64,000 bases of DNA, taken from NCBI RefSeq assembly GCF_005405225.1, contig NZ_BJDQ01000001.1, positions 1 to 64,000 on the forward strand, read 5' to 3'. This document shows, one piece after another, positions 7,614-16,619 of the stretch. The translations under genes were made by a program, and so were the position numbers. The notes under the pieces were generated by a model. The model saw nothing but the letters and a program-made list of their open reading frames with translations. It ran no database searches and had not been told where the DNA came from. Source of the DNA: Enterococcus dongliensis. Lineage in GTDB: Bacteria > Bacillota > Bacilli > Lactobacillales > Enterococcaceae. The first letter of the stretch is position 1, and each line of letters starts with the position of its first letter.

Positions 7614-8366
7614 ATGTCCGATGGAAGAATGATTTTTGAAAGAGAAAGAGAAGATTTAGCTCGTATTGTTCATTTGATTTTTACGAGAAAAAATACAAAT
7701 GTTGCAGGTGGAAATTTTTCATTTAAAACAACTGACAAAGATGGTAAAGAATTTATTATCATGACACCTACAATGATGTCAGAAGCATATTTAGGAGAAG
7801 TTTCACCAGCTCAAATCTTAGTTGTAGAACCGCATACTCGTCGTATTATCGATGGTGTTGGCCATCTTACAAGAGAAATAAATTTACATGAGGCAGTTTA
7901 TGATACAGATTCTAAAATTAAAGCAGTTCTTCATGCACATGCTCCAAATGCAATGTTCTGGGCAACTTCAGGTTTAGATATGCCTAACTTAACAGAAGCA
8001 ACACAAAAAGTTGGTTATGTCCCAGTGTTAGGGTTTGAACCAAACTGTTCACCTGAATTAGCAGATTTAGTAAGTGGTTATATCTCAAGCGAGAAACTTT
8101 CAGTTCCACATATGTTATTGTTAAATAGCCATGGGGTTTTAATTAATGCTCCAGGTGAAACTGGTATTGAAGCTATTCATAAGGCTTTACAAATTTTGGA
8201 CACAACTGAATGGAATGCTGAAATTGCTTATAAGCAGACAATTTTTCAATCTTTAGGATTATTAGATGGATACTACTCTAAAGGAAAAAAAGTTGGAGAC
8301 CTGGAAGATTTGAAACAACATCACCCAATCTATAATAAAGAAGAGATAGCTGCTGGCGGAGATTAA
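7614..8366 (+). CDS. Class II aldolase/adducin-family protein (L-fuculose-1-phosphate aldolase-like)
   Basis: The protein has 250 residues. AraD/FucA-family features are the catalytic Glu in LHEAVYDTD and the zinc histidines in LHAHAPNAMFW and NSHGVLI. Family members cleave ketose-1-phosphates to dihydroxyacetone phosphate plus an aldehyde, or epimerise ribulose phosphates. ATG 7614 (MSDGRMIF) is chosen because AAAGGTGG is 8 nt upstream; the in-frame GTG 7602 lies inside that site. It is last in the PTS operon, before a terminator. A PTS-made ketose-1-phosphate would be a direct substrate, which is inference. Confidence 0.85.
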   Translation: MSDGRMIFEREREDLARIVHLIFTRKNTNVAGGNFSFKTTDKDGKEFIIMTPTMMSEAYLGEVSPAQILVVEPHTRRIIDGVGHLTREINLHEAVYDTDSKIKAVLHAHAPNAMFWATSGLDMPNLTEATQKVGYVPVLGFEPNCSPELADLVSGYISSEKLSVPHMLLLNSHGVLINAPGETGIEAIHKALQILDTTEWNAEIAYKQTIFQSLGLLDGYYSKGKKVGDLEDLKQHHPIYNKEEIAAGGD

Positions 8367-8389
8367 AATTAAATATTAAGTATTATGAG

Positions 8390-8421
8390 CTATGGCATAT
8401 TATATATGTCGTAGTTTTTTT
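8390..8421 (+). terminator. Intrinsic terminator of the PTS/aldolase operon
   Basis: A 10-bp stem with two G-U pairs (CTATGGCATA with TATGTCGTAG) is followed by seven T. Confidence 0.8.
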
Positions 8422-8599
8422 GTCTTGATAGCCGCTAACTAGTTATACAAAGTGATACAATATTTAGCAATTAGACTGTCTGTATTATAAAAAATTATTC
8501 TCAAAAAATTTATTTTTTAGAACGGGTAGTATGATAAAATAAATATAAAAACAAGCATCATTTTAGTTGGTCGAACTCAAGGAAAAGGAGTAGGGGAAA

Positions 8600-9511
8600 A
8601 TGAAGATTTGTCCGAAGTGTGGGAAAGAAAACAGTGATCAAGCGTTATTTTGTGAAAATTGTGGGTATGAATTTGCTAAAACTGAATCACTTAAAAGAAA
8701 TCAAGGGAGTAATCTACAGGAAATGGGTCAGGCACCAGCCGCTAAAAGATCCAATGGTTCAAAATGGTTTATTATTGGAGGCGTCGCATTATTAGCTGTT
8801 ATTGTTGGTGTTGGTTTTGCTGTGGCAAATCGATCAACTAATGAAGCGGCACCGACGACAACTGTTTCGTCTAGTTCAGTAGATACAAGTAAGTATGATG
8901 ATATCATCGCTGAAGCTAAAGAATTAACGATTAACGGAGAATATAAGAAATCAAATTTAAAATTGAGTCGTATCTCAGCTAGTGATCTAGGGAAGAATGA
9001 ATTTTCCGCTATCGCAGATGAAGTTGATGAACTGACTGAGAAAAATGAAGAAGGATTAAAACAAGCAGATGATAAAGAAGCTGCACAAAAAGCTCAAGAA
9101 ACAGAGCGTCCTGATGTAACGACTTCCGGAAGTTCAAGTGCTTTTAGCGGTGATTATGCCAAGTGGGCAAATACGTACTATTTTTATTATTCGCAAACAA
9201 GCCAACGACAAAGTGCTTTGACTATCGGAGCCAATGGTAGTGTGACTCAAAAAAATGTTAACGGCACGCAATATTTTGGCAAAGCTACGATTACTAGCGC
9301 AAGCGGAGATGTTTTAAGTTATGAAACAAACGAACAATATCCTTCTGATATGCCGGATACTAAATTAATCAATCCAAACGTACAAATTACAGTTGCTTGG
9401 GATGGCGGCGGCACGCAGATCTATTACGGGTATCTTTCTTATTCTTCACGGTTGGCGTTGACTGATGGTGTCTCGAAAAATGACGGAGTCAACGAGGTCT
9501 GGATTTCTTAA
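8600..9511 (+). CDS. Zinc-ribbon membrane protein with extracellular domain, unknown function
   Basis: The protein has 303 residues. A cytoplasmic zinc ribbon has two CxxC knuckles (CPKCGKEN and CENCGYEF, residues 4-25). A single membrane helix spans about 53-75 (WFIIGGVALLAVIVGVGFAV). A Glu/Lys/Ala-rich helical stalk lies near 95-170, and a beta-rich extracellular domain fills 175-303. This layout resembles TcaA-like and other Gram-positive zinc-ribbon sensor proteins, but I do not recognise the C-terminal domain. AAAAGGAG precedes the ATG. The active serine-hydrolase gene starts 30 nt downstream, so the two are probably co-expressed. Confidence 0.8.
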   Translation: MKICPKCGKENSDQALFCENCGYEFAKTESLKRNQGSNLQEMGQAPAAKRSNGSKWFIIGGVALLAVIVGVGFAVANRSTNEAAPTTTVSSSSVDTSKYDDIIAEAKELTINGEYKKSNLKLSRISASDLGKNEFSAIADEVDELTEKNEEGLKQADDKEAAQKAQETERPDVTTSGSSSAFSGDYAKWANTYYFYYSQTSQRQSALTIGANGSVTQKNVNGTQYFGKATITSASGDVLSYETNEQYPSDMPDTKLINPNVQITVAWDGGGTQIYYGYLSYSSRLALTDGVSKNDGVNEVWIS

Positions 9512-9541
9512 AAAATTTTACAAGAAAGAAGTTGAAGTCTT

Positions 9542-10462
9542 TTGGGAAGACATTCCAGCCCGAAAAGATCAAAAATTACAAAATATAGTTGGATAGGGAT
9601 CTTATTTTTGCTGTTAGCTAGTTCTACTTATTTAGTAGTCACTAAGTTTTTTGCTCAACAAGCAACACCGGCAGTCATTGAGTCGAGCAGCATAGAAAAA
9701 AGCAGCAAACAGTCAGTAATTGAAACAAGTCAGACGACCCATTCGAGTACTAGCAGTACGCAGCAGTCAAGTGAAGTGCAAATACAATTAGATCCTTCTG
9801 GATTGCTTGCCAATGCGGAACAGGTTTATTACGGAGTCTATTATTTTAAAAACAATCAAGAATTATCCAGTCATAATTCTGCACCAACTGTTTCTGCTAG
9901 TGTAATCAAAGTTTTTATCATGGAATATGCATTTACTAAAGCCAATCCAACGGAGATTGTTCAAGGGAAATCGCTGAATGAGTGGATCATCCCGATGATT
10001 CAGCAAAGTGATAACGAAGCGACGAATGTATTGATCGAACACTTTGGGATGGAGACATTGAATCAGTTTTTTCAAGCACAAGGGTACCGAGATACGCGAG
10101 TAGAGCGGAAAATGTTGGATAATGTAGCACGTAGTCAAGGCAAAGAGAATTATACTTCATTGAATGATTGCATGATTTTTTTGAAGAAACTTTATCAACA
10201 ACGGGGAAATTATCCACAATCAACGATGCTAGAAATTATGAAAGGTCAAACAGTCCGTACAAAAATCCCAAGTAAATTGGCCGGTGAAATCACAGTAGCC
10301 AATAAAACTGGGGAATTGGATAATGCAGAAAATGATATCGGACTGATCTTAACAGAAGATAATCCATTTGCTCTGGTCGTATTGACTAAAAATATGACTA
10401 GCGTAGCAGGAATTCGAAATGCTATCGGTGACTTTGCCTTAGCTGCGACACAAAACAACTAA
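9542..10462 (+). CDS. Membrane-anchored serine hydrolase, beta-lactamase/transpeptidase-like fold (catalytic motifs intact)
   Basis: The protein has 306 residues from TTG 9542 (MGRHSSPKRS), with AAGAAAGAAG upstream. One membrane helix spans about 14-34, a Ser/Thr-rich linker about 45-80, and an extracellular hydrolase domain 90-306. Motifs are S120-V-I-K123, S156-D-N158 and K255-T-G257. The class A omega-loop Glu is not in its usual place: YTSLN replaces ExxLN. A true beta-lactamase is therefore unlikely, and a peptidoglycan or ester hydrolase is more plausible. It follows the zinc-ribbon gene. It is a paralog of the gene at 1780, which has lost every motif listed here. Confidence 0.88.
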   Translation: MGRHSSPKRSKITKYSWIGILFLLLASSTYLVVTKFFAQQATPAVIESSSIEKSSKQSVIETSQTTHSSTSSTQQSSEVQIQLDPSGLLANAEQVYYGVYYFKNNQELSSHNSAPTVSASVIKVFIMEYAFTKANPTEIVQGKSLNEWIIPMIQQSDNEATNVLIEHFGMETLNQFFQAQGYRDTRVERKMLDNVARSQGKENYTSLNDCMIFLKKLYQQRGNYPQSTMLEIMKGQTVRTKIPSKLAGEITVANKTGELDNAENDIGLILTEDNPFALVVLTKNMTSVAGIRNAIGDFALAATQNN

Positions 10463-10552
10463 TTGAGTAGAAAAAGTTCAGTCAAAAGAGACCCATTGTC
10501 CCAACATACAGGCGCAATTGGAGCAGCATAGATTGGAAAAATTAAAATAGCA

Positions 10553-10590
10553 AAAAAAGGATATGGCTGAATCTAAGCCATATACTTTTG
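10553..10590. terminator. Bidirectional terminator between convergent genes
   Basis: The stem ATATGGCT (10561-10568) pairs with AGCCATAT (10576-10583). An A run lies on the left, giving a T run on the minus strand, and a TTTT follows on the right. It serves the serine-hydrolase gene and the minus-strand small membrane gene. Confidence 0.6.
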
Positions 10591-10628
10591 AGTTAAAGGA
10601 ATCATTAGAAAGGCGAGTGTAGAAAAAT

Positions 10629-10850
10629 TTAGAGTGTCGAAAGAATAATCATCAAAAAAGAACCTTCTTCTATCAACGCACTGAAGAAAAGGATCAAACT
10701 ATCGACAAACAATACACTCATATTTGCACCAAACATTACAGCTAACCGCTCAAATGTATCGCTGATTTTTTTCTCTTTAAAATAGACATGAAAAAGATAA
10801 AAATTAACTAACACAAGTATGATAAATGAAAAAATAATGGCAATCTTCAT
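10629..10850 (-). CDS. Small two-helix membrane protein, unknown
   Basis: This 73-residue protein has hydrophobic segments at about residues 2-22 and 40-70, with a short charged loop (FKEKKISDTFERL) between them. The minus-strand AAGGGAG six bases before the ATG supports translation. It stands alone between a convergent terminator and a divergent gene. No family was recognised. Confidence 0.65.
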   Translation of the reverse strand: MKIAIIFSFIILVLVNFYLFHVYFKEKKISDTFERLAVMFGANMSVLFVDSLILFFSALIEEGSFLMIILSTL

Positions 10851-11054
10851 ACGTATACTCCCTTGCTCAACTAGACGATTTTCTATAGTTATTATACTCC
10901 TTACTAGAAATAATGATAGAACACAAATTAGGATATTGTTTTATTTTTAAAGATAACTTAAAAGAGGAGAGTCATTCATGTCTATAATTTATACAACCTG
11001 ACATTTAACAGTTGCTCCGGTATACTAAATGAAAATAAACTTTAAGGAGGAGCA

Positions 11055-11699
11055 ATGATGAGTGCTGCAGCGGATTTTGATTATTATGAGCGTACGATCC
11101 GGACCATGTACCAAAACTATTATTGGAAGCGGATCGTCATTAGCGGGATTGCATTAGCCATAATCATGGGGTACAGTGGAATCTTTCAAGATAATTTGGT
11201 ATTGAATTTCTTGTTGATGGTCGTATTAATAGGGATCTTGATTTTTTTGTTTTTAGAAAAGCAAAAGTTTTCCGAAGTGTATCAGGCATTTCTTAGAGAG
11301 AATCAACCACAAATCCAGATTCATAAAATTCAAGAAGAGGAATACAGTTACAATGTGATGGATGATAAAAAAATTCGGATCAATAAAAAAGGTGTCCGTA
11401 ACTTACCTTCGAATAATAAACAATACACACTGATGGTCGGCTTTTCTAAGGCATTTTTTACACGAGAACCATTACAGATCATCTATTATGACATATTAGA
11501 TCTTACATACGAAGAAAAATTTCGCTTAAGGCGGAATGGCTATACTAAAATGCCGCGTTTTTTACGGCGATTCACTTTGCGTAATTTACAAGCAAGTGTT
11601 GGAAATGGTCTGCGTTTTGTCTTAGGAAATATCTTTCTTTTATTTATTTTATATCGTTTATTACGTTATTTATGGTCATTTCTGCGAATCTTTTTTTGA
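11055..11699 (+). CDS. YcxB-like membrane protein, unknown function
   Basis: This 214-residue protein has two adjacent membrane helices (about 27-70), a cytoplasmic beta-rich domain (about 80-165, with DDKKIRINKKGVRNLP) and a final hydrophobic helix (about 190-212). The order of two helices followed by a soluble domain resembles YcxB-type proteins. AAGGAGGAG precedes the ATG, and a terminator overlaps the stop codon. Function is unknown. It is probably monocistronic. Confidence 0.75.
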   Translation: MMSAAADFDYYERTIRTMYQNYYWKRIVISGIALAIIMGYSGIFQDNLVLNFLLMVVLIGILIFLFLEKQKFSEVYQAFLRENQPQIQIHKIQEEEYSYNVMDDKKIRINKKGVRNLPSNNKQYTLMVGFSKAFFTREPLQIIYYDILDLTYEEKFRLRRNGYTKMPRFLRRFTLRNLQASVGNGLRFVLGNIFLLFILYRLLRYLWSFLRIFF

Positions 11700-11733
11700 T
11701 CACTTGAGAGATCTTTTCTCAGGTGATTTTTTA
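11699..11733 (+). terminator. Intrinsic terminator
   Basis: A 10-bp stem (ATCACTTGAG with CTCAGGTGAT, one G-U pair) is followed by a T run. Confidence 0.8.
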
Positions 11734-11810
11734 TTAATTTTTTGTGATACACTAATTTTGAAATCGGTTTATTTGAAGTCGATAAAATAATAGAGAGGAT
11801 CTTTTATAAA

Positions 11811-12638
11811 ATGACTGAAGAGAAAAAAAGGATAAAAACGATTGTTGTTGGACCACGCGGGAAAATGGGACGCTTGATTACTCAGCTTGCTGCTGAGAGT
11901 GAAGAGTTAAAGCTAGTTGCAGGAGTCGGTCCTAAAGGTCGTGATTATATTGGGCAAGATTTAGGACAAGTGACTTTTCTTGGGCGTAATCTAGGTGTAC
12001 CAGTCGTGGATGACTTAACAGAAGTGATTGAAGTAAGCGATGTGATTATTGATTTTTCCACTAAGGAAATGGGACTAGAAGTTTTACGATTGGCAGAAAA
12101 ATACAAAAAAGCCCTCGTTTGTGGGACGACTGGGTTTAATCCAAAGGAGAAACAATTTTTTCAAAAAGCTAGTGAAACAATTCCTGTACTTTATGCTGCG
12201 AATACATCGAAATTGGTCAATGTGATGAACAACTTATTACAAATAGCCACAGCGATGATTGGAGAAGAGACCGATATTGAGATTGTAGAAATGCATGACC
12301 GCTGGAAAAAAGATGCACCAAGTGGTACGGCAAAAGAAATGGGAGAATTGATTGCTGATGAATTAGGAATAAGCCTTTCAGACAGCGCAACTTATGGTCG
12401 AGAAGGTGTTGGTGAGCGAGAAGCAGGAACGATCGGTTTTCATTCTTTGCGAATGGGGGATACTCCTAGCAGCCATACTGTTTTATTCGGTGGTTTTGGC
12501 GAACGATTGGAAATTAGTCATCATGCGACAGACTGGCGTGGATTTGCTAAAGGTGCATGTGATTGTGTGGTGTTCTTAGCCAAACAATCACCAGGTTATT
12601 ACCATGTTTCCGATGTTTTAGAAAAAGACTTGAACTAA
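11811..12638 (+). CDS. dapB: 4-hydroxy-tetrahydrodipicolinate reductase
   Basis: The 275-residue protein performs the NAD(P)H-dependent step of lysine/diaminopimelate synthesis. The nucleotide-binding loop GPRGKMGRL lies near residue 15, and the substrate motif MHDRWKKDAPSGTAKEM carries the catalytic His and Lys. The C-terminal FGGFGERLEISHHATDW is family-specific. The N-terminus is about ten residues longer than usual (MTEEKKRIKTIVVG). It stands alone, with other lysine genes outside the window, and has its own terminator at the stop. No lysine riboswitch is visible in the short leader. Confidence 0.95.
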   Translation: MTEEKKRIKTIVVGPRGKMGRLITQLAAESEELKLVAGVGPKGRDYIGQDLGQVTFLGRNLGVPVVDDLTEVIEVSDVIIDFSTKEMGLEVLRLAEKYKKALVCGTTGFNPKEKQFFQKASETIPVLYAANTSKLVNVMNNLLQIATAMIGEETDIEIVEMHDRWKKDAPSGTAKEMGELIADELGISLSDSATYGREGVGEREAGTIGFHSLRMGDTPSSHTVLFGGFGERLEISHHATDWRGFAKGACDCVVFLAKQSPGYYHVSDVLEKDLN

Positions 12639-12654
12639 TTAGTTCAAGTCTTTT
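12627..12654 (+). terminator. Intrinsic terminator of dapB
   Basis: A 10-bp perfect stem (GACTTGAACT with AGTTCAAGTC) encloses a 4-nt loop and is followed by TTTT. It overlaps the last dapB codons. Confidence 0.8.
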
Positions 12655-12720
12655 CAGATTGTAGACAATAGAAATTATTTTTCTTTTTTTGTTATTTAAT
12701 ATTTTTTAATAATTTATTTA

Positions 12721-12749
12721 TTGACTTCTCATTTTGTAAATGATAAATT
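12721..12749 (+). promoter_or_regulatory. Promoter of the cysteine leader/operon
   Basis: TTGACT (12721-12726), a 17-nt spacer and TAAATT (12744-12749) form a plausible sigma-A promoter. Transcription would begin near 12756, only about 24 nt before the first mini-ORF, as expected for a translated leader. Confidence 0.55.
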
Positions 12750-12779
12750 TAGGGCAATCATTTAAGGAGGTCAGAACAC

Positions 12780-12896
12780 ATGGCAAACAACAGTACAATT
12801 CGTCAGTTTCAAACAGTTGAATCAGCATGTTGTTGTATGGTGCAAAAAGCAGCATACCATTTTGTCATGTCTATTAACTGTTCTGGACTCGTTTGA
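12780..12896 (+). CDS. Putative 38-residue cysteine-rich leader peptide
   Basis: A strong AAGGAGG (12764-12770) precedes ATG 12780. The frame encodes 38 residues with a Cys-Cys-Cys run at residues 17-19 (three consecutive TGT codons, 12828-12836) and a fourth Cys at 34, and ends at TGA 12894-12896. An intrinsic terminator follows about 30 nt later and then the cysteine/methionine operon. This is the architecture of a leader peptide whose translation senses charged tRNA-Cys. RNA just after the Cys codons (GGTGCAA, 12839-12845) and later in the frame (CTATTAA, 12871-12877) is complementary to parts of the terminator. Function is inferred from layout. Confidence 0.65.
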   Translation: MANNSTIRQFQTVESACCCMVQKAAYHFVMSINCSGLV

Positions 12897-12926
12897 AAAG
12901 AAGGCAACGTCTAACTTTTAACGATC

Positions 12927-12962
12927 AGAGGTGCAGCTTTAATAGCTTGCACCTCTTTTTTT
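12927..12962 (+). terminator. Attenuator-like intrinsic terminator between leader peptide and operon
   Basis: The stem AGAGGTGCA (12927-12935) pairs with TGCACCTCT (12948-12956) and is followed by a T run. It lies between the 38-residue leader ORF and the structural genes, with no gene of its own to terminate. Segments of the leader ORF are complementary to its loop and 3' arm, which is consistent with antitermination. Confidence 0.8.
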
Positions 12963-13005
12963 GTCCGTAAAATTAGGAACTTTGCTAAAAAGAGGAGGAA
13001 CCACC

Positions 13006-13038
13006 ATGTGTTGTCGCTATCCAGCAAAATTCAGATAA
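13006..13038 (+). CDS. Putative 10-residue second leader peptide MCCRYPAKFR
   Basis: AGAGGAGGAA (12991-13000) is an excellent ribosome binding site five to six bases before ATG 13006. The frame encodes MCCRYPAKFR and stops at TAA 13036-13038, 24 nt before the lyase start. Two Cys codons come directly after the start. It is too short to be an enzyme. A second cysteine sensor acting on translation or mRNA stability of the downstream gene is the simplest reading, by inference. Confidence 0.6.
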   Translation: MCCRYPAKFR

Positions 13039-14220
<1,182 letters not shown>

Positions 14221-14281
14221 AAAATATTAAGATCAGATCGTTTATCAAAAAAACTTAGACGATCACTGGAGGGAAAATAAA

Positions 14282-15055
14282 ATGAAAAAATCAATGATAG
14301 CTATTGCTAGTTTGTTAGTCGTAGGAGCTTTGTTCTTAGCCGGCTGCCAATCAAAAACGACGGACAAAACAAGCTCGAATAATACGTTGCGAGTGGGAAC
14401 AGAGGGAACCTATTCACCTTTTTCTTTTCGTGACGACAATGACAAATTGACAGGCTATGATGTAGAGGTCGCAAAAGCAGTTGCTAAAAAGATCGATTAC
14501 AAAGTGAAATTTGTCGAGGCACCATGGGATTCCATGTTAGCAGCCTTTGATGCTAACAAATCAGATGTAGTTTTCAACCAAGTAGCAATCACTCCTGAAC
14601 GTCAGGAGAAATATTTGTTCAGCACACCGTATTCAATCTCGCATCCAGCATTGATTGTGAATAAGAACAATACGGAGATTAAAGATTTTGCAGACTTGAA
14701 GGGAAAGACAGCAGCACAATCTTTGACGAGTAATTACGCCCAGATGGCAGAAGATCTAGGAGCAAAAATTTCAAGTGTAGATGGATTTAGTAAAGCGGTG
14801 GAATTAGTTGGTGATGATCGTGCAGATGCGACACTAAATGATGACGTGACTTATTATGACTATTTGAATCAAAAACCAGAGGCTCCGATTAAAATCGTAA
14901 AAACGTCAGACGAAGCCACAGAAGTAGCAGCGATGTTCCATAAAAAGGACAAAGAGTTAGCAAAAAAAGTCGATAAAGCCATTAAAGAATTAAAAGCAGA
15001 TGGTACGTTGACGAAGCTATCCGAAAAATATTTCAAAAAAGATATCTCTAAGTAA
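14282..15055 (+). CDS. Amino-acid (cystine-type) ABC transporter substrate-binding lipoprotein
   Basis: The protein has 257 residues. The lipoprotein signal peptide ends in the lipobox LAGC (Cys near residue 22). The mature part is an SBP_bac_3 domain beginning LRVGTEGTYSPFSFRDD. FNQVAITPERQEKYLFS and the final LSEKYFKKDISK match the cystine-binding TcyA/FliY group. It sits outside the membrane and delivers ligand to the permease encoded next. GGAGGGAA precedes the ATG. Cystine specificity is inferred from family resemblance and operon context. Confidence 0.88.
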   Translation: MKKSMIAIASLLVVGALFLAGCQSKTTDKTSSNNTLRVGTEGTYSPFSFRDDNDKLTGYDVEVAKAVAKKIDYKVKFVEAPWDSMLAAFDANKSDVVFNQVAITPERQEKYLFSTPYSISHPALIVNKNNTEIKDFADLKGKTAAQSLTSNYAQMAEDLGAKISSVDGFSKAVELVGDDRADATLNDDVTYYDYLNQKPEAPIKIVKTSDEATEVAAMFHKKDKELAKKVDKAIKELKADGTLTKLSEKYFKKDISK

Positions 15056-15142
15056 AAATACTGTCAGCTATCTTTGCAAAACAAAGTTCGTTTTTTCTAT
15101 ACGAACAATAAAAAGATTCGGCTAAAACAAGGAGTAAATAAA

Positions 15143-15796
15143 ATGGAACGAACAATTGATATCATTCAAAGCTCAGCGCTGCCGTTGTTTTGGGCACTGT
15201 TGAAAATGACGGTCCCTTTGACCTTGATCTCTTTTACGCTGGGAATGGTCCTAGCGTTGATCACTGCTTTGGCGCGGATTACAAAAAATCGAATCTTAAA
15301 CGGAATCTTCTTTTTATACGTTTGGATCTTTCGAGGAACGCCTTTATTGGTCCAATTATTTATTGTTTTCTTTGGACTGCCATCGGTAGGAATTCAAATG
15401 GACGCTTGGACTGCCGCAATTTTGACTTTTTCACTGAATACCGGCGCGTATGCTTCTGAAAATATTCGTTCTGCTTTATTAGCAATCCCGCAAGGTCAAT
15501 ACGAATCGGCCGCTTCATTAGGTATGAGCCGCTGGCAGATTTTATACCGGATCATTGCGCCGCAAGCTTTCAAGATTGCTTTGCCGCCTCTATCGAATAG
15601 TTTTGTCAGTCTGGTCAAAGACACCTCATTGGCAGCCAGTATTACGATTGTTGAAATTTTCATGACTGCACAGCGGATTGCTGCTCGGACGTATGAGCCG
15701 TTGCTGCTTTATAGTATGGTGGCGATTTATTATTTGATCTTTTGTACCTTCTTGAATTATCTCCAATCGGTACTTGAAAAACGGATGATTTATTAG
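15143..15796 (+). CDS. Amino-acid (cystine-type) ABC transporter permease
   Basis: This 217-residue HEQRo/HisM-type permease has about five membrane helices. The ATPase-contacting EAA loop is ESAASLGMSRWQILYRIIAPQ, around residues 115-135. ATG 15143 (MERTIDII) is preceded by AAGGAG. An upstream in-frame extension to 15074 has no ribosome binding site and would encode a charged, non-membrane stretch, so it is rejected. It forms the membrane channel with the neighbouring lipoprotein and ATPase. Confidence 0.9.
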   Translation: MERTIDIIQSSALPLFWALLKMTVPLTLISFTLGMVLALITALARITKNRILNGIFFLYVWIFRGTPLLVQLFIVFFGLPSVGIQMDAWTAAILTFSLNTGAYASENIRSALLAIPQGQYESAASLGMSRWQILYRIIAPQAFKIALPPLSNSFVSLVKDTSLAASITIVEIFMTAQRIAARTYEPLLLYSMVAIYYLIFCTFLNYLQSVLEKRMIY

Positions 15797-15807
15797 GAGG
15801 AATGACC

Positions 15808-16539
15808 ATGTTAACGATCGAAAAATTAAACAAGAATTTTAACGGCAACCAAGTGTTAAAAGCAATCGATCTGACGTTTGAGCCTGGTGAGACAACGGTC
15901 ATCTTAGGACCCTCTGGTTCAGGCAAAAGTACTTTATTGCGTTCAATCGATTTACTAGAGACACCAGACAGCGGTACAATCACAATTGATCAAGACAAAC
16001 TTTCTTTTCCGCAAAATTTATCTTTTCGTCAATTGAAAGAATATCGTGGACATTTCAGTATCGTTTTTCAAGCATACAACCTTTTCCCCCATTTGACAGT
16101 AATCCAAAACGTCATGGAAGGTCCTACACAGGTGAAGAAAATTCCAAAAGATCAAGCACGAAAGCAAGCAGAAATCTTGCTAGAAAAAGTTGGTTTATCA
16201 GATAAAGCTCTTGAACGCCCCAAACAATTGTCTGGTGGACAAATGCAGCGAGTAGCGATCGCTCGTGCTTTAGCGATGGAACCGGAGTTTATGCTGTATG
16301 ATGAGCCGACGAGCGCACTTGATCCAGAACTAGCTCAAGAAGTATTGCAAGTAATCAAAGAGTTAGCAGAAGCAGGAAATGGTCAGATTGTTGTGACCCA
16401 TCATTTAGAGTTTGCACGCAAAGTCGCAGATCGCATCGTTTTTTTAGAAGATGGGAAAGTTACTTTTGACGGCAGCAGCCAAGCCTTTTTTGAAAGTGAT
16501 AATCCACGAATTCAAAGATATTTGCAACAATTTTTATAA
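15808..16539 (+). CDS. Amino-acid (cystine-type) ABC transporter ATPase
   Basis: The protein has 243 residues. Walker A is GPSGSGKST near residue 33, the signature is [15 protein letters not shown], Walker B is FMLYDEPTSALDPE, and the switch His lies in VVTHHLEF. It belongs to the polar amino-acid importer ATPases (GlnQ/TcyC). ATG 15808 is chosen with AGGAGG 7 nt upstream; ATG 15802 is too close to that site. It is last in the cysteine operon, followed by a terminator. Confidence 0.92.
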   Translation: MLTIEKLNKNFNGNQVLKAIDLTFEPGETTVILGPSGSGKSTLLRSIDLLETPDSGTITIDQDKLSFPQNLSFRQLKEYRGHFSIVFQAYNLFPHLTVIQNVMEGPTQVKKIPKDQARKQAEILLEKVGLSDKALERPKQLSGGQMQRVAIARALAMEPEFMLYDEPTSALDPELAQEVLQVIKELAEAGNGQIVVTHHLEFARKVADRIVFLEDGKVTFDGSSQAFFESDNPRIQRYLQQFL

Positions 16540-16565
16540 GTGAAAAAAGTAGTATTCGATAAAAA

Positions 16566-16609
16566 AGCTTCCTAAATTCGATTGAAAATCGAACTCAGGA
16601 AGTTTTTTT
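16566..16609. terminator. Terminator between convergent cystine operon and P-type ATPase gene
   Basis: A stem with GCTTCCT (16567-16573) and AGGAAG (16597-16602) has an inner TTCGAT/ATCGAA helix. It is flanked by A and T runs, so it can work in both directions. Confidence 0.8.
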
Positions 16610-16619
16610 GTGGATATTT

